The position numbers and the translations under genes are program-made. DNA of 64,000 nucleotides from Thuidium tamariscinum. Its lineage: Eukaryota; Streptophyta; Bryopsida; Hypnales; Thuidiaceae. Where the stretch lies: contig OX344751.2 in the NCBI GenBank assembly GCA_947034885.2, positions 42,065,082 through 42,129,081 of the forward strand. The letters run 5' to 3'. Below are positions 10,556-22,410 of the stretch, piece by piece. Position 1 is the first letter of the stretch. The number at the start of each line of letters is the position of its first letter. The notes below the pieces were generated by a model. It did no database searches. It worked only from the letters and a program-made list of their open reading frames with translations, and was not told where the DNA came from.

Positions 10556-11059
10556 TCTCCTCTCTATTCTATCCTTTGACACCTATAATGTATAATCTAA
10601 AAAATGTACATCATGTGTAAACATGAACAAAATGGAGATCAAGGAAGAAACAATGAAATTGGGATCCTTTAAACAAACCTTCTAAGGCAAGTTCTGACTA
10701 GATTTTTAGGTGTTATCAAAATTGACTTGCTATTTGAGTAAATTCTTAAATGATAAGTAAAACCCCTGAATCTTTGACAAAAAGTCACTTTAAGATTTCT
10801 ATAGAAAGTTTCAAACTATTGGACCTACTTCATTAGTAAAAAATGCTTTCCAAGTATTACATTTAGGCTACAAAGTTAAAGTTCTATTCATTGATCAATT
10901 TTATATGCTTTCAAAAACAACAAAAACTTTAGGCAAGGAACGAAGGCCATGTGTTGCTTCAAAGAGATTATTGATTTCTCTTTGGATTGCCTACCACAAC
11001 ATCAAATGTCATTTAAGGGCAATGTATTTTTCTACAAGTTTTTTTGCCAATTGGCAAAC
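10556..11059. other. No gene seen
   Basis: AT-rich sequence with no supported reading frame or repeat. Confidence 0.4.
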
Positions 11060-11252
11060 CAAAAGATGTTGACTATTTTTTGTAAAGGAAATTTTCATTT
11101 AGAGGGTCAAATCAACTTCTAGTAATGGTTCTATTAAACTATAGTTGTATTTTAAGAGTGGTGGCCATATTTTACCTAGGTATCTCCTAATTTTGATATA
11201 GATATCACCAAGTATCACCCAAGTACTACATGTATATTAAAGAAACAATTGT
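11060..11252 (-). repeat. Dispersed repeat N, copy 2
   Basis: Reverse-orientation partner of 5820-6012. The pair is about 5 kb apart and would form a long inverted pair if transcribed together. Confidence 0.6.
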
Positions 11253-11570
11253 CTCCTCCAAAAAACCCCACCCAAATCCCAACTATTTAATCCTTAAATG
11301 ACATGTTGGTGAATTTAGAATTCATCAATTTTGATACTTTGGGAATCATTGGTTTAAAAAATCTCAACAATACTCAGTGAAAGTCAAACATTGTAAAAGG
11401 TCTTTCTTTTCCACCCGTAATTCCAATGATGAATAATTGCACTTCTATCCTACACAACAAGATTCTCTCTCATTCGTTGACTAAAAAATGGCATTTACGA
11501 ATTAGGAGTGAAGTAGTTGCTCAAACTTCCTCATGATAACTTCTCTCCATGCAAATCCTCCGCCCCTTCC

Positions 11571-11838
11571 AACAACAACAACAACAACAAATGTGAGTAC
11601 CCTGACCTCCTAAACTCGAAACTGAAATTCCTAGAGTTTTGAGGCACGGTCATGGGAGCACTGCAATCACCGGACAGTGCGTGCCCGGGGGGCGCGGCGA
11701 CGAAAAAGCCGACCCCTCCCGGCCTTGCCTTTCTCACCCGCGCCCTCCCTTTTCTGTTAGAATCCCCACACGCGCAGATTCACCACGGCCGCAGTCTACC
11801 CGTCACGCAGACACACGCACACACTCACACACACTGCG
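11571..11838 (+). promoter_or_regulatory. TPI promoter / 5' UTR region with AAC and CA microsatellites
   Basis: GC content rises sharply from about 11640. An AAC run (11571-11591) and a CA-rich run (about 11803-11838) lie within 340 bp upstream of the TPI start codon. No TATA box is obvious, so the start of transcription cannot be fixed; it probably falls between about 11600 and 11850. Confidence 0.4.
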
Positions 11839-11910
11839 TCCCGCTGCGGGTTGGATAGTAATCCGAGGGCGCCAGTTGATCCGCATTGCTGACTGGTTTG
11901 CGTTGCAGCG

Positions 11911-13480
11911 ATGGCGCTGCCTGCCTGCCAAGCTTCCCACGCCATCGCGTCTTCTTCCACTTCCTCCATTGTCAAAGCCAAAGCCAAAGCATCCTCGGGC
12001 ACTGTCGCTGCGCGTCCCCTGTTCTCTGGACTGCGACGTCTGGAGCTCGGACTCTCGTCGAATTTCGAGAATTCGTTCGCTGCTTTGTCGCAGCAATTGC
12101 AGGTGCGTTTAATTGTCATGGACTTGGGGCAGTGGTGGTGATGTTCAGTAAGTCTCATGGTATGGAATTTGGTTGTATAGTAGCTCATTTGAATTACGAG
12201 TCTTGTGATTGTAGAGGGCCGGGGTTTTGCCAGGTAGCTGGTATGATTTGGAGTTTGGGCGATAGAATCTGTCTCTTGAACTGTTATGGTCTCTCTTTCG
12301 GATGATTTGGAGTTTGGACTATAGGAATGGTCCCTCGAACTGTTCTGGTCTCTGTTTCGGACGATTTGGAGTTTGCGTAATAGGATTGGGATCTTGAATC
12401 GATCGTAGCGGTGCCTGTTTCGGATAATTTGAAGTTTGGACAATGAAAATGGTGTCTTGAATCGTAATAGTGTCTGATTCGGATGATCTGGAATTTGGAG
12501 GACTGAAACAGAGGCTTTTAAAAAAAATATTGGATACAGAGAGTATTGTGGATCGGGATATGTGAGGTTGGGTGAATTTTGAATGTTCGTTTTTATGTTG
12601 TTGAATCAGTTGACGTGGGTTGTGGAAAATTGGCATGCGATGAAGAATTGAAAGGGGCTGTGGTGGTGGATTGGGATTGCAGGGGAGTAGCAGGGGCGTG
12701 GTGACGATGGTGGGCACGGGCAAGTTCTTCGTGGGAGGTAACTGGAAGTGCAATGGCACCACCGATTCCATCTCCAAACTGGTATCGGATCTCAACAACG
12801 CCAAGCTCGAAGATGACGTCGACATCATCGTCTCCCCTCCGTTTTTGTACATCAGCCAGGTGATCGGGTCGCTCACGAAGCGCATCGCCGTGGCCGCGCA
12901 GAACTCCTGGGTGGGCAAGGGCGGCGCGTTCACGGGCGAGATCAGCGCGGAGCAGCTGGTGGACGCGGGAGTGTCTTGGGTGATCCAAGGTCACTCGGAG
13001 CGCCGCCACGTGATCGGCGAGACCAATGCCATGATCGGGCAGAAGAGCGCGTACGCGCTGTCCACAGGCCTAGGCGTCATCGCGTGCGTGGGGGAGAAGC
13101 TGGAGGATCGCGAAGCCAATCGCACGACGGCCGTGGTGTTCGAGCAGCTGCAAGCATTCAAGGACGCCGTGGGACAAGACTGGTCGCACATCGTGGTGGC
13201 GTACGAGCCCGTGTGGGCGATCGGCACGGGCAAAGTGGCTTCCCCGCAGCAAGCGCAGGAAGTGCACGCCGCCATTCGGCAATGGCTGAAGGAGAAAGTT
13301 TCCCCAGAAGTTTCTTCCAAGACGCGCATCATCTACGGCGGGTCTGTGAACGGAGCCAACAGCGCGGAGCTCGCGACGCAAGAGGACATCGACGGCTTCC
13401 TCGTGGGCGGCGCTTCGCTGAAGGGAGCGGAATTCGCCACCATTTGCAACGCCGGAACAGCCAAGAAGGTCGCCGCTTGA
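11911..13480 (+). CDS. TPI: Plastid triosephosphate isomerase (two coding exons: 11911-12102 and 12683-13480)
   Basis: The enzyme interconverts dihydroxyacetone phosphate and glyceraldehyde 3-phosphate in the Calvin cycle and triose metabolism. Exon 1 (64 codons) begins GCAGCGATGG and encodes a Ser/Ala/Lys-rich, acid-poor leader typical of a chloroplast transit peptide. The donor is CAATTGCAG|GTGCG and the acceptor GGGATTGCAG|GGGAGT, both phase 0. Exon 2 holds the whole (beta/alpha)8 barrel: GGNWKCNG with the substrate Asn and Lys, IQGHSERRH with the catalytic His, VAYEPVWAIGTGK with the catalytic Glu and loop 6, then YGGSVNGAN and GFLVGGASL for phosphate binding. The protein is 329 residues, usual for a plastid form with its leader. 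All catalytic residues are present. The exons are much GC-richer than their surroundings. Lack of introns in the barrel is unusual, because seed-plant TPI genes have many. Confidence 0.95.
12240..12505 (+). repeat. ~60-bp tandem repeat in TPI intron 1
   Basis: The motif GATTTGGAGTTTGG and its variants occur at about 12246, 12303, 12363, 12426 and 12486, giving five diverged units of 57-63 bp. Units share TCTGTTTCGGAYGATTTGGA-type sequence followed by a CTTGAAYYGT-like block. It fills about half of the 580-bp intron (12103-12682). Confidence 0.85.
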
Positions 13481-13935
13481 GAAAGATGACGCCGACACCG
13501 TCACGTCCGTTGTGGGGTTTTTTCCGAATTGTGTTTCAATCTCTCCCTTGCCTTCTTGACATCCTTTTGATTGCGGCATTATCGAGTCTAGCAGTGAATC
13601 CACTGATCTTCAGCCAACACCATTCTGCGTGTTTTGTCGATCGAATGCTCTTTGAGGAGTTGAGGTGCTGTTGATTCTGTATTGTGCATCACATGAGTTG
13701 CGGGGATTTCTTGCTCTTGTTACAGCAACGGGGCCTGGCAAACTACTTGCATGCTCTGCAATCGGGTTATAACAATGCCTGAGGAGAATTGAGGTTTAGG
13801 CATGAGTGAGCTGGTTTAGAAATTTGTGAGAGATTTGGTTGATATGATCAAGTGTGAGCCGATCTCCGTTTACTATCTCCAATTTTTCTATTGTTTAGAA
13901 TAAAGCTTAGAAGAAAATCTGCAATAAAATGTATG
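13481..13935 (+). terminator. TPI 3' UTR and polyadenylation region
   Basis: After the TGA at 13478-13480 the sequence stays moderately GC-rich to about 13850. It then reaches AATAAA motifs at 13899-13904 and 13923-13928, just before the AT-rich repeat region. The 3' end is inferred from these motifs only. Confidence 0.4.
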
Positions 13936-14509
13936 GTGTGTTTGAAGGAGTTTAACTGGGTTCTCATCCAATTTTGGACTTGGCTGGTAATGCTAAAATC
14001 ATGGTTTCAATGTTTGATTTTGGTTAAAACGTAACCACATGCTGAAAACTAGGGACCAATTAGAATTTATCTATGTAAGTAATGCTAACATTCTAAACAA
14101 TCTCAAATATAGAATGAGAATTCAAATGAAACCTAAAAAATAATTTGGTCTGTGTTTGATGATTGTGGGTTGGAGAGGAGTTTGCAAATAAAAGAAATTA
14201 GGACTTTCCAAACACCTCATTGAACACAATGCGTAAAAAAACCATTCCATCTTTTAATTTAAGCAATAGGTTCATTAGTATCAATTAAGATATTTTAAAT
14301 ATTGATATGGCACTATAAACCATGGCTAGATAAATATTTTTTTGATTTTAAGAACAAGGTTTACTCTTACAAGGCCTTCTATGCTTGACCACTTAATCTA
14401 TGATAACTAATAAGCAATATTTTGTATGAATGTCCTAAAATTGTGACCTTTCTATGCACTTCTTGATGCTCTCATGTCACTTTAAATGTTTTTATATAGA
14501 ACTGCTATA

Positions 14510-14711
14510 GCATCACCAATTGGGTCTAATGTGCTAGTTGATAAGAAAGGATATCAATGTTGGGACCTAGGTTTGATTCCTCATGTCTCCGTATATCCTC
14601 TAAGTCTTCATGGACAACAATACACCAATAGAAGTAGATGTTCAATGATTGCACATTTTGCTTGTATTGATGAATTGTCATCCATGAACATTAGTCCCCA
14701 ATTTTTTTTTA
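14510..14711 (+). mobile_element. tRNA-derived, T-tailed SINE-like unit 1
   Basis: A box-A-like GTGCTAGTTGAT (14531-14542) and a box-B-like GGTTTGATTCC (about 14570-14580) lie at tRNA-like spacing. The unit ends in a run of T (14701-14710). Four copies share the layout (also 15302, 19603 and 22990). T-tailed SINEs are known in plants (the Au family). Confidence 0.6.
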
Positions 14712-15301
14712 TCATTTTAATAGACAAAGAGTCAAAAATAATTCATTTCTACTTTAGACATATTGTTACTATGAATCATGAAATTTCTTTTGGATAATAT
14801 CTTGTGAGAATTTTAAATGTAGGGAAATGCACAAATCAATAAAATTTTGACCATCAATAAATCCATTAAGTATTTTTATTACAATTTTTGCCTTCATATA
14901 CAACTTAGACATTATAAATGCAAGCATCCATATATTCACCGTTTAATATTTTTAGGGCTTGAATTAGTAAACATGCTTAGAATTGATTGAAACTAATTTC
15001 CAATAAAGTTGAAATCTCTAAGAAGATCTCTAAAGTACTCTTGAAGATCCAAGAATATAAGAAGAATTATCCTTGTGTGAGCTATTCAACTTAGGTAATC
15101 TCATCCTTCAAATTTTATATTTCCAAATATACATCTTAATATGGGGAGCAATGTTTACTTTAACACAATGCAACCTTCTATACTTGACCACTCAGTTTAA
15201 AGTAAATCAATGATAAGAAGTCTCTCTTACAAGTCTCCAAAGATGGTGACCTTTCTATACACTTCTTTACACTTATACTTCATAGTAGAATTGTTCCAAT
15301 A

Positions 15302-15495
15302 TCACTAGTTGGGGCTAGTGTGCCAAGTTGATGCAAAAAGATATGAATGTGGGGATACAAGTTCGAGTCCTTATGTCTCCATATATCTAGTTCTTCTAAG
15401 ATTGGGAGCACACCAATAGAAGTAGATGACCAATAATTGCACATCTGCTTGCATTGGTGTATTAACCATCTTTGAACACTAGTCTTTCATTTTTT
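15302..15495 (+). mobile_element. tRNA-derived, T-tailed SINE-like unit 2
   Basis: This copy has the best box B (GTTCGAGTCC, 15361-15370) and the box-A-like TGTGCCAAGTTGATG. It ends in CATTTTTTG. Confidence 0.6.
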
Positions 15496-16279
15496 GAAGA
15501 AAAAGCACTTGAATAATATCATGTAAGTATGAATATTTTTAATGTAGAGTGTATTACAATTCAAGAAAACTTTGACCATCTATAAAACCATTGAAGAATT
15601 TTATTGCAATCTTTATGTCCACACTGTGAACATTGTCATGCAAATATTTATATATTTAATCTCTAGAAAGTTTAGGGCTTGCTTTGTGAACATGCTTTAG
15701 TTGGAGTTGAATGATTTTGACTTTCCATATAGCATAAGTTCTTAAAGCACTCTTAAAGACCCAATAATACTCTTGAATCCTTATGTGAGTCCTACAATTT
15801 AGGCCATCTCATCCTTTGAAAGAACATTCTCCATAGAAACTTGGACCACCTTCAAATTAGAAGGGTCTTTAGTTAGAAGGCCCAATGTTATGTAGTTAGT
15901 AATTTGACATATTTTAATTATAGATTCACTCAAATGGTTAACAATGGTTAAGGAATTGCTCACCATATCATTAGGAATATTTTCTCCATCCTAAAATAAG
16001 TGTCCATAGTTTTGTTGAAAACGTTTAATATTAATTTCATTGATCATGTTATGAAATTCATAAATCTAGAAGGGTCCAAATTTTATTTCTTAAGGATCAA
16101 TCAAGAATATTTCATGTGTTCATTCCAACCTAAATAAATAAAAACGCAAGTGCTTTGCTAAACTTTGCCACCATTTGCAATTACTATCACTTAGTCTTGT
16201 GGTAGGGACTACCACTTTGGGGTGCATTGCATTGTAATATTGCAATGTATCACAATGCACCTAAGAATTTTTTTTAATT

Positions 16280-16460
16280 AAAATTAATTCCCTCCCCTTC
16301 CTCCCTTCTCCAACAGTCCAACCCTACTTGTAATTCTGAGAACTCAAGTAACTTGATAATCAATATGTAACAATTCAAAATCCCGTATCCGTGTTCATAC
16401 CCATATTCACTATTCAATATCCGTAACATATCAAGTATCCATATCTGTATTTGTATCATT
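16280..16460. repeat. Degenerate GTATCCATATTC-type minisatellite
   Basis: Loose repetition of six-base steps (TATCCGTATC, CATATTCAC and similar) precedes a half copy of MITE H. It resembles the arrays at 21068-21292 and 37139-37205. Confidence 0.45.
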
Positions 16461-16650
16461 TCAAAGGTGTAGGTAAAACAAAAGCCCCCTATTTTGGGCT
16501 TGAAAAAATTATGTCTTACCCCTCTCCTAGCTAATTTGGGGTCTCTAATTGCAAATACGAATTCAAAATTTGCAAATTTTATCATGCATGGAAAATTAAA
16601 AATTTCAGGGGTTTTCTAAGTGGCCAAGCGAGGGGTCAGTTCACCCCGAC
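16455..16650. mobile_element. MITE family H, right-half copy
   Basis: It shares TAAAAYAAAAGCCCCCTATTTTG, shortened here, and the terminal GCGAGGGGTCAGTTCACCCC with the complete copy at 8596-8826. The left end is missing. Confidence 0.65.
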
Positions 16651-17000
16651 TGTAATTAGGCAGTGCTTTTATGATTTTTTTAGAATTTAACAAAATTGCT
16701 TCACTGGTCAATTCTTGATAGGCAGTTTTAACAGAATTTTTCTACATACTGAAATGAACATGTAGAAAATTACTGTATGGGGTACTTTTGGGCTAACTTT
16801 TGCAAGTTTGCCACAAGTAGTGAAGCAAATTGGCTAATTTGCATGCGAAAGTTCCTTTGATTGGATTAATTTTGCAAAAAGTTATTCAAAATGGCTAGTT
16901 AAAATCCGTGCAAAAAATTTCCACTGTATTCAAGGGACTTGACAAGTTAATTGATGATTTTTGTGAAGGGAATAGTTAGGTCAATTGTGGACTTCCATGT

Positions 17001-17195
17001 AACATTCAGTAGCATGTTGTGGCTCTGCCTTCTCTCTACAATGAAGGGTGTGGCATATTCTACATCCAATAGCCTCTTCATTCTCCACATGTCCACTTAC
17101 TTTAATAGTTATTGATGAAACACTGTAGGATGTCGAATATTCCACACACCCCACTATTGAGAGAAGGCAGAGCTAGCCAATGTTACTAAATGTTA
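17001..17195. mobile_element. MITE family P, ~65-bp inverted ends
   Basis: AACATTCAGTAGCATG...GGCTCTGCCTTCTCTC at the left pairs with AACATTTAGTAACATT...AGCTCTGCCTTCTCTC read from the right. The element lies in repeat G copy 2. Copy 3 lacks it at the matching place (about 21585), giving an empty site. Confidence 0.8.
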
Positions 17196-17321
17196 TGCAC
17201 TTGTTTGCATTCTAGGTTTGTATATTTGTTGAAAAAAGTTGATGTAGAGTCATGAGATCATTAACAAAGTTGTTTGTGTAGATTCTAAGATTCATTAGCT
17301 AGTGTTGGGCATACACTAAAG

Positions 17322-17609
17322 CATTAGAGGAGTTTTCGGCCTCTTGGAGGGCTGTGAGTTCCCCAGGCTGGGAACTCACCGAAACTGTCCAAAACTGTAC
17401 CGCTGTACCTACGTCGACGTGGCCGAGCGACTGCCACGTCGACTTTCGACAGAAAAATAAAATAAAATAAAATATACTTGGTTTATCATTTTAAGAACTT
17501 AAATTTTTTTTTTAAATTTTAAAAAAAAAATCTGACATCGAGGGCTGGGGGAATGGGGCCGGGAACAGCCCCGAAATGGCCCTCCAGCCCCCCCAAAACT
17601 CCTCTAATG
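17322..17609. mobile_element. MITE family M, copy 2
   Basis: Perfect 15-bp inverted ends, CATTAGAGGAGTTTT and AAAACTCCTCTAATG, enclose 288 bp. An internal ACGTGGC...GCCACGT hairpin lies at about 17418-17440, and the GC-rich end segments flank an A-rich middle. It interrupts repeat G copy 2; the uninterrupted equivalent is at about 21690-21715. Confidence 0.9.
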
Positions 17610-19602
17610 GATTGACATGAAGTAGCTAGGGCAAACATTCTATGAAGAGGGTACAAGATTCAAAACTATACACCAAAATTTTGACCAAATTGATTCTATC
17701 AAAGCCTCAATCATTTGAAAAGTTTCTAAATTGAAATTCTTATTGCACTTTGAATTTTGAGCCCGTATCCATTTCTTTTTGGTTAACTTATGACTATGGA
17801 ATGACTTGAAAGTTTTCACTTTCTCATATTTCTTTATACCACAATATAGATTTTGGTGATGAATTTTTTCAGATTTTATAAGTGAATCTTGTATTTGACA
17901 TGAATTTTTTTCTTTTTTCTTTCAAATTTATAAAACTCTAAATGTTCACTAAAAATGTAAATTTTTTTATGAATTATCTTTAGAAGGATGGAACCTATGA
18001 CCATACTTTCAAAATCACATGTCTTATGTAGGTGAGAGAAAATTTAGATTTTCTTTTGCAAAGATTTGTAAAGGTAAACAATATTTACATAAAATACAAA
18101 ATATTATCTGAAATTTTCACTAAAATTGTGCAATATAGTATAGACAAAATTTTCTTATCTTTTTATAATTAGGCATAAATTAGACTTCTTATCTTCTTAT
18201 CTTTTTATAACTTTGATGACCATAGTTGATTTAGGGGGCGAGCACAATTTTTGAATATAATTTTGACAAAGTGAAATTTTTGTGGCCGCTCTAAGGATGA
18301 AATCTTAGATTGGATCCTATCAATTGGTTCAATAGGGCAGATACTTGAACCAAACAAAAAATGAAAGTGATCCAACGATGCACATGCTTGTAAATAATCT
18401 CCAAAGATTGATATGTTGTAAGCAACCTTTTGTACTGGTGCTACATACGATCTACTACAATTAGGCATAAATTTTAGTAAATGCTCCAAAAATCAATCAA
18501 AAACCTTCCAACTAGTTCTTTCACAGATATAAGTAGTCATCCCTTATATTAAATATATATTTCTTTATGATATTTCACTTATAAAGGCTCATGACATTTA
18601 AGTTTGGATAAGGATAGCTGATGCATTTTTGTATGCACTCTCTTAAATTGGTCTTGTTTGGAGTGTCTGAAGATAATTTATTTGCATTGTTTCCTAGGTT
18701 TTTTGAAATCAAATGTTTTGTGAAAAATAGCAAACAAAAAGTCTCAAAATCAACCAAAAACTAGTCAACCAAGCACTAAAGGGTTAAAATATTAGTTGAC
18801 CATGGTTATAGGCTTGTAATTTTGATTTATTTTGCAAGAAAATGTACGCTTTCTTTGATGATGTTTATGTGTGTTTTCATTCAAGTTTGGATGTGTGCAA
18901 TGAACTAAAGTTGACTCATATTCTAAATGTAAAATTTTGGACAAAGAAAACCAATTGCTTAAAAATAGGGACCAACTAGAATGTATCTATGTAAATGGTG
19001 TTAACATTATGAACAAATACAAAAGTAGAATGAGAATTTAAATAAAATCTGAAATACAATTTGGCATGTATTCAATGATTGTGTAGATCAAAGAATGAGG
19101 GCTACAACCAAAAACCCTAGCATTTTTCAAATAGGAAGCAATTAGAATGTATACAAGTAATTGATGTTAACAATCTAAAGAAGCATAAGAGTATAATAAG
19201 AATTCAAATAAAATCTAAAATATGGTTTAGCATTTGTTCAATGATTGTAGGTCAAAAAACAATTGCAACCAAAACAAAATTCACCACTTTCCAAATACTT
19301 CATTGAATACAATGTATAAAATACTCATTCTATATAGAATGCTCAATCCATTTCAAAGAAGATTATAATAAATTGTGAAATGCCTATGCCATAAACCACC
19401 ATCAAACAAGTATACATCTTCATTTTGAAACAAATGTTTACATTTACAGTGCAACTTTTTGTACATAACCACTCAAGCTATAGTAAATCAATGTTTAGCA
19501 ATCTCCTTTGGAAGTGTCCTATGAGTGTAACCTTTCTATTTATTTCTTCACAGTTCACACCTTCATGTCTCTTTAAATACTTTAAAATAGAATTGTTGTA
19601 AC

Positions 19603-19790
19603 ATCACCAATTGGAGCCAATGTGCTAGTTAATTAAAAAAAAGATATCAACGGGTTTGATTCTTCATGTCTCCATATATCCTTTAGTTTTTCATAAAAGG
19701 TAATCCACCAATAGAAGTAGGTGTTCAATAATTGCACATTTGCTTGCATTGATGGAATTATCTTCTATGAACACTAGTACCTAATTTTTT
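19603..19790 (+). mobile_element. tRNA-derived, T-tailed SINE-like unit 3
   Basis: Box-A-like TGTGCTAGTTAATT and box-B-like GGGTTTGATTCTTC are followed by the same ~120-bp body and a final CTAATTTTTT. Confidence 0.5.
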
Positions 19791-20050
19791 CATAAGAAAA
19801 CATTTGAATAATATCATATCCAAAATGAGTATTTCAAATTTAGAGTGAAACACTAATTTAAAGAAATTGTTTATCTATAAACCTATTAAACATACTTTGA
19901 ACATTGTTTTGCAAGCATCTACATATTCATCTTTTAGATTGTTTGTAGCTTGTTGATTTGAGACCATGCTTAGAATTGAATGATTCCAACTTCCCATGTA
20001 GAATATGTTTATAATGCACTATCTAGCTAATGATGCACATTCCCATTTTT

Positions 20051-21067
20051 TAGGGAAAAAAATTGTAGATAGAATAAACTATTTTTTTCTCTTTCTAAGA
20101 TTCAAAAATCATGTGTCAAATGTAAAACGTTTATAACATTCTTCTACATTTAAAATCATTTAAACTTAATTGGTATATCTATTGAAAAATTATATTCCAT
20201 TTAATTTTGAATCTTCTTTGGATTACCATAAATATACTTTTTTGCATAGAAAGTATATTGCCTAAAATCTTCTACAAGAACATCCATGGAATTATGTATA
20301 TTAAAAAAAAAGTGAATACTTCTTATTTCTTTCATTTTGAATGGTGTAATTGATTACTTTGTTCAAATTCTTGTCATTCAATGAAAGTGTGTATTTTTCT
20401 AAGGAATAGTTTTAGTTGACATTGAAATGACCAAATTCTAAAGATGGAATGAAATGTGGTTGAAAACGCTGACCAATCTTCCAAGGACTTGTTGGATTGA
20501 TAAAAACCCAAACTCTAGAATGTTTAAGGAGACACACTTTGACTTTAGGATGACAATAGAAGCCTCTTTGTTGAAAAAAATCATTTCTTTTTTGTCCAAG
20601 TTTTTTTTTTCTAATCAAGACATGGCATTGTATCGTCTTGTAGTAAGAAAATGATCATCAATGTCTTGTATAATTTTGTATGAACTTGGATGTGTGTAAC
20701 ATGAACCACCTTATAGTGCATGTATATTTTAGTTTCATGCTCATAATTTTGAAGTTGGCTTTAGAAACTATCTTTTTTGATCTTGAGTCCAAATAATGAA
20801 ATGAAGTTCATCTAATCTGGTTTCTTCTATATATTGGAAATTGTAAATTTTGAAATTTAAATTCCTATTGCATTTTGAACTTTCAACCATTATACACATT
20901 ATACACATCATGAAAAGTAGCGTACCACCCAGGTCAATTGATTAGCCCCCCCCCTCTTTCAAAAAATTTACAAGCCATTGATTTTTTTTTTTTTAAAAGC
21001 TTACCTTTGTAATCACTATTGATTTCTCAAAAATTTCCAAGCCATTGATCGTGTAAGATTTAATCTG
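20051..21067. other. No gene seen
   Basis: AT-rich sequence. Short open frames on both strands overlap and have no recognisable content. A C run lies at about 20946-20956. Confidence 0.4.
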
Positions 21068-21292
21068 AATCGTTTAGATATGGATACAAATATGGATACT
21101 CTACATATACTATATGGATTATATGGATACAGTCCATATACAATCCAAATACAAATATAGATACAAATACAAGTATAAATATAGAATACAAATATAAAAT
21201 ATGAATATGAATATGATTACAAATACAGATATGAATACAAACACAAATATAGATACAAATACAAATATGAATACCAATATAGGATCACTTGT
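21068..21292. repeat. ATACAAATATGA-type minisatellite
   Basis: About 225 bp of degenerate 6/12-bp steps (GATACAAATA, AATATGAATA and similar). The minus-strand frame across it is only a Phe/Ile/Val/Tyr/Leu low-complexity artefact. Confidence 0.8.
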
Positions 21293-21448
21293 TCCATAAT
21301 GTTTGTCAATCAATTGGTTTCAAAAAATTACAAGAGGAGAAGGGGGGGAAGGAAATGAAGATTTAAAGATTTAAAATTTGAAATTCTTTGGCCTATAAAA
21401 ACATGCCAAATGTACTAAATCCAAATTTAAATTTTAAATTTTTTAGAA

Positions 21449-21517
21449 TTGGTAGTTATTGCCACTTTTTGGTACATTGTTCACCACAATGTATCAAAAA
21501 GTGGCAGTAACTGCCAA
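21449..21517. repeat. 69-nt short hairpin
   Basis: TTGGTAGTTATTGCCACTTT and 12 further bases pair with the segment ending in AAAGTGGCAGTAACTGCCAA. The stem is 32 bp with about four mismatches and a 5-nt loop (21481-21485). The size and pairing resemble a miRNA precursor or a very short MITE. Confidence 0.8.
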
Positions 21518-22374
21518 TCTACTATCTATACATTTATATATAATAATGGTGAAAATTGTAGAATAGTTAGGTCAATTGTGGGCTTTCAATTGTAAGCATT
21601 CTTGGCTTGTAGTGTATTTGTTGCAACGAGGTCAATGCAATCATCAATATAATTCTTTGTATAGATTCAAAAATTCATTAGTTGACATTAGGCATGCATT
21701 ATAAATTATAATGAAGTAGCTAGGGCAAATATTTTGTGAAGAGGGTATAAGATTCCATACACTAAAATTTTGACCAAATTGATTCTATAAAAATGATGAT
21801 GATTTGAAAAGTTTCTAAATTGAAATTCTTATTGCAATTTGAATTTTCAGTCTATATCCATAATTTTCAAGTTTTAAACCATTAAATGATTTGAAAGTTT
21901 TACTTTTTCCATGTTGCTTTATACCACACTATATATTTTGATGATGAATTTTTCTAGATTTTAAAAATAAATCTTGTATTTGACATGAATTTTTCTCATT
22001 TTTCTTTCAAATTAAAAAAATTTATATATATATATATGTGCTAAAAGTATTGAAAATTTTGTGGCTTTATACTAGAAAAATAGAGCCTATGACCATACTC
22101 TCAAACATCAAAATCCTCAAATCACATAGTATACTACACTAATTTTGTCACAACAAGTGAATGAAATATTTTGTTTTTATATTTAAAAGATAAAATTACA
22201 TGTTTTATTGAAGTCACAAGAAATTTAAATTTTGTTTGCAAACTTTTGTACAAGGAAATAAAATTCATATGAAATATTCAATACAATTGCTCAATAAATG
22301 TGCATTATTGTGTAGACAAAATTCCCTCTTAAAAAAAATTTGAATATTAGTTGACCATGGTTGTAGGTGTGTAT

Positions 22375-22379
22375 TATAT

Positions 22380-22410
<31 letters not shown>

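Larger units (their letters stand above)
13936..16140 (+). repeat. Long dispersed non-coding repeat G, copy 1
   Basis: The sequence from the ATTTTGGACTTG and TAGGGACCAATTAGAAT blocks through to the TAAGTGTCC and TTCATTGATCATGTTATG blocks is colinear with parts of 16970-20050 and 21555-23730. It contains two SINE-like units (14510 and 15302), so the central part is itself duplicated in tandem. No coding frame is conserved. It could be a decayed large non-autonomous retroelement, but no LTR or priming site was identified. Confidence 0.65.
16970..20050 (+). repeat. Long dispersed non-coding repeat G, copy 2
   Basis: It is colinear with 21555-23730 from TAGTTAGGTCAATTGTGG onward, but interrupted by two MITEs (17001-17195 and 17322-17609). 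The continuous match covers GAAGTAGCTAGGGCAAA, the CTTGTATTTGACATGAATTTTT block, AGTTGACCATGGTT and the SINE-like unit. There is no conserved reading frame. Copy 2 shows internal duplication of the TAGGGACCAACTAGAAT block (18965 and 19130). Confidence 0.65.

Noticed and set aside
11796..12443. 215-residue minus-strand frame across TPI exon 1 and intron
   Set aside because: It runs through the transit peptide and the 60-bp intron repeat, whose period is near a multiple of three; no domain.
12593..13674. Open frames overlapping TPI in other frames (12976-13674 plus; 12991-13332 and 13070-13603 minus)
   Set aside because: GC-rich codon use of TPI keeps other frames free of stops. None has a domain, while the TPI frame has all catalytic motifs.
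14531..15370. True tRNA genes at the box A/B-like words
   Set aside because: The acceptor stem and cloverleaf are not intact and the words recur in longer repeat units, so they are SINE-like.
21119..21313. 64-residue Phe/Ile/Val/Tyr-rich frame
   Set aside because: Translation of a minisatellite, not a membrane protein.
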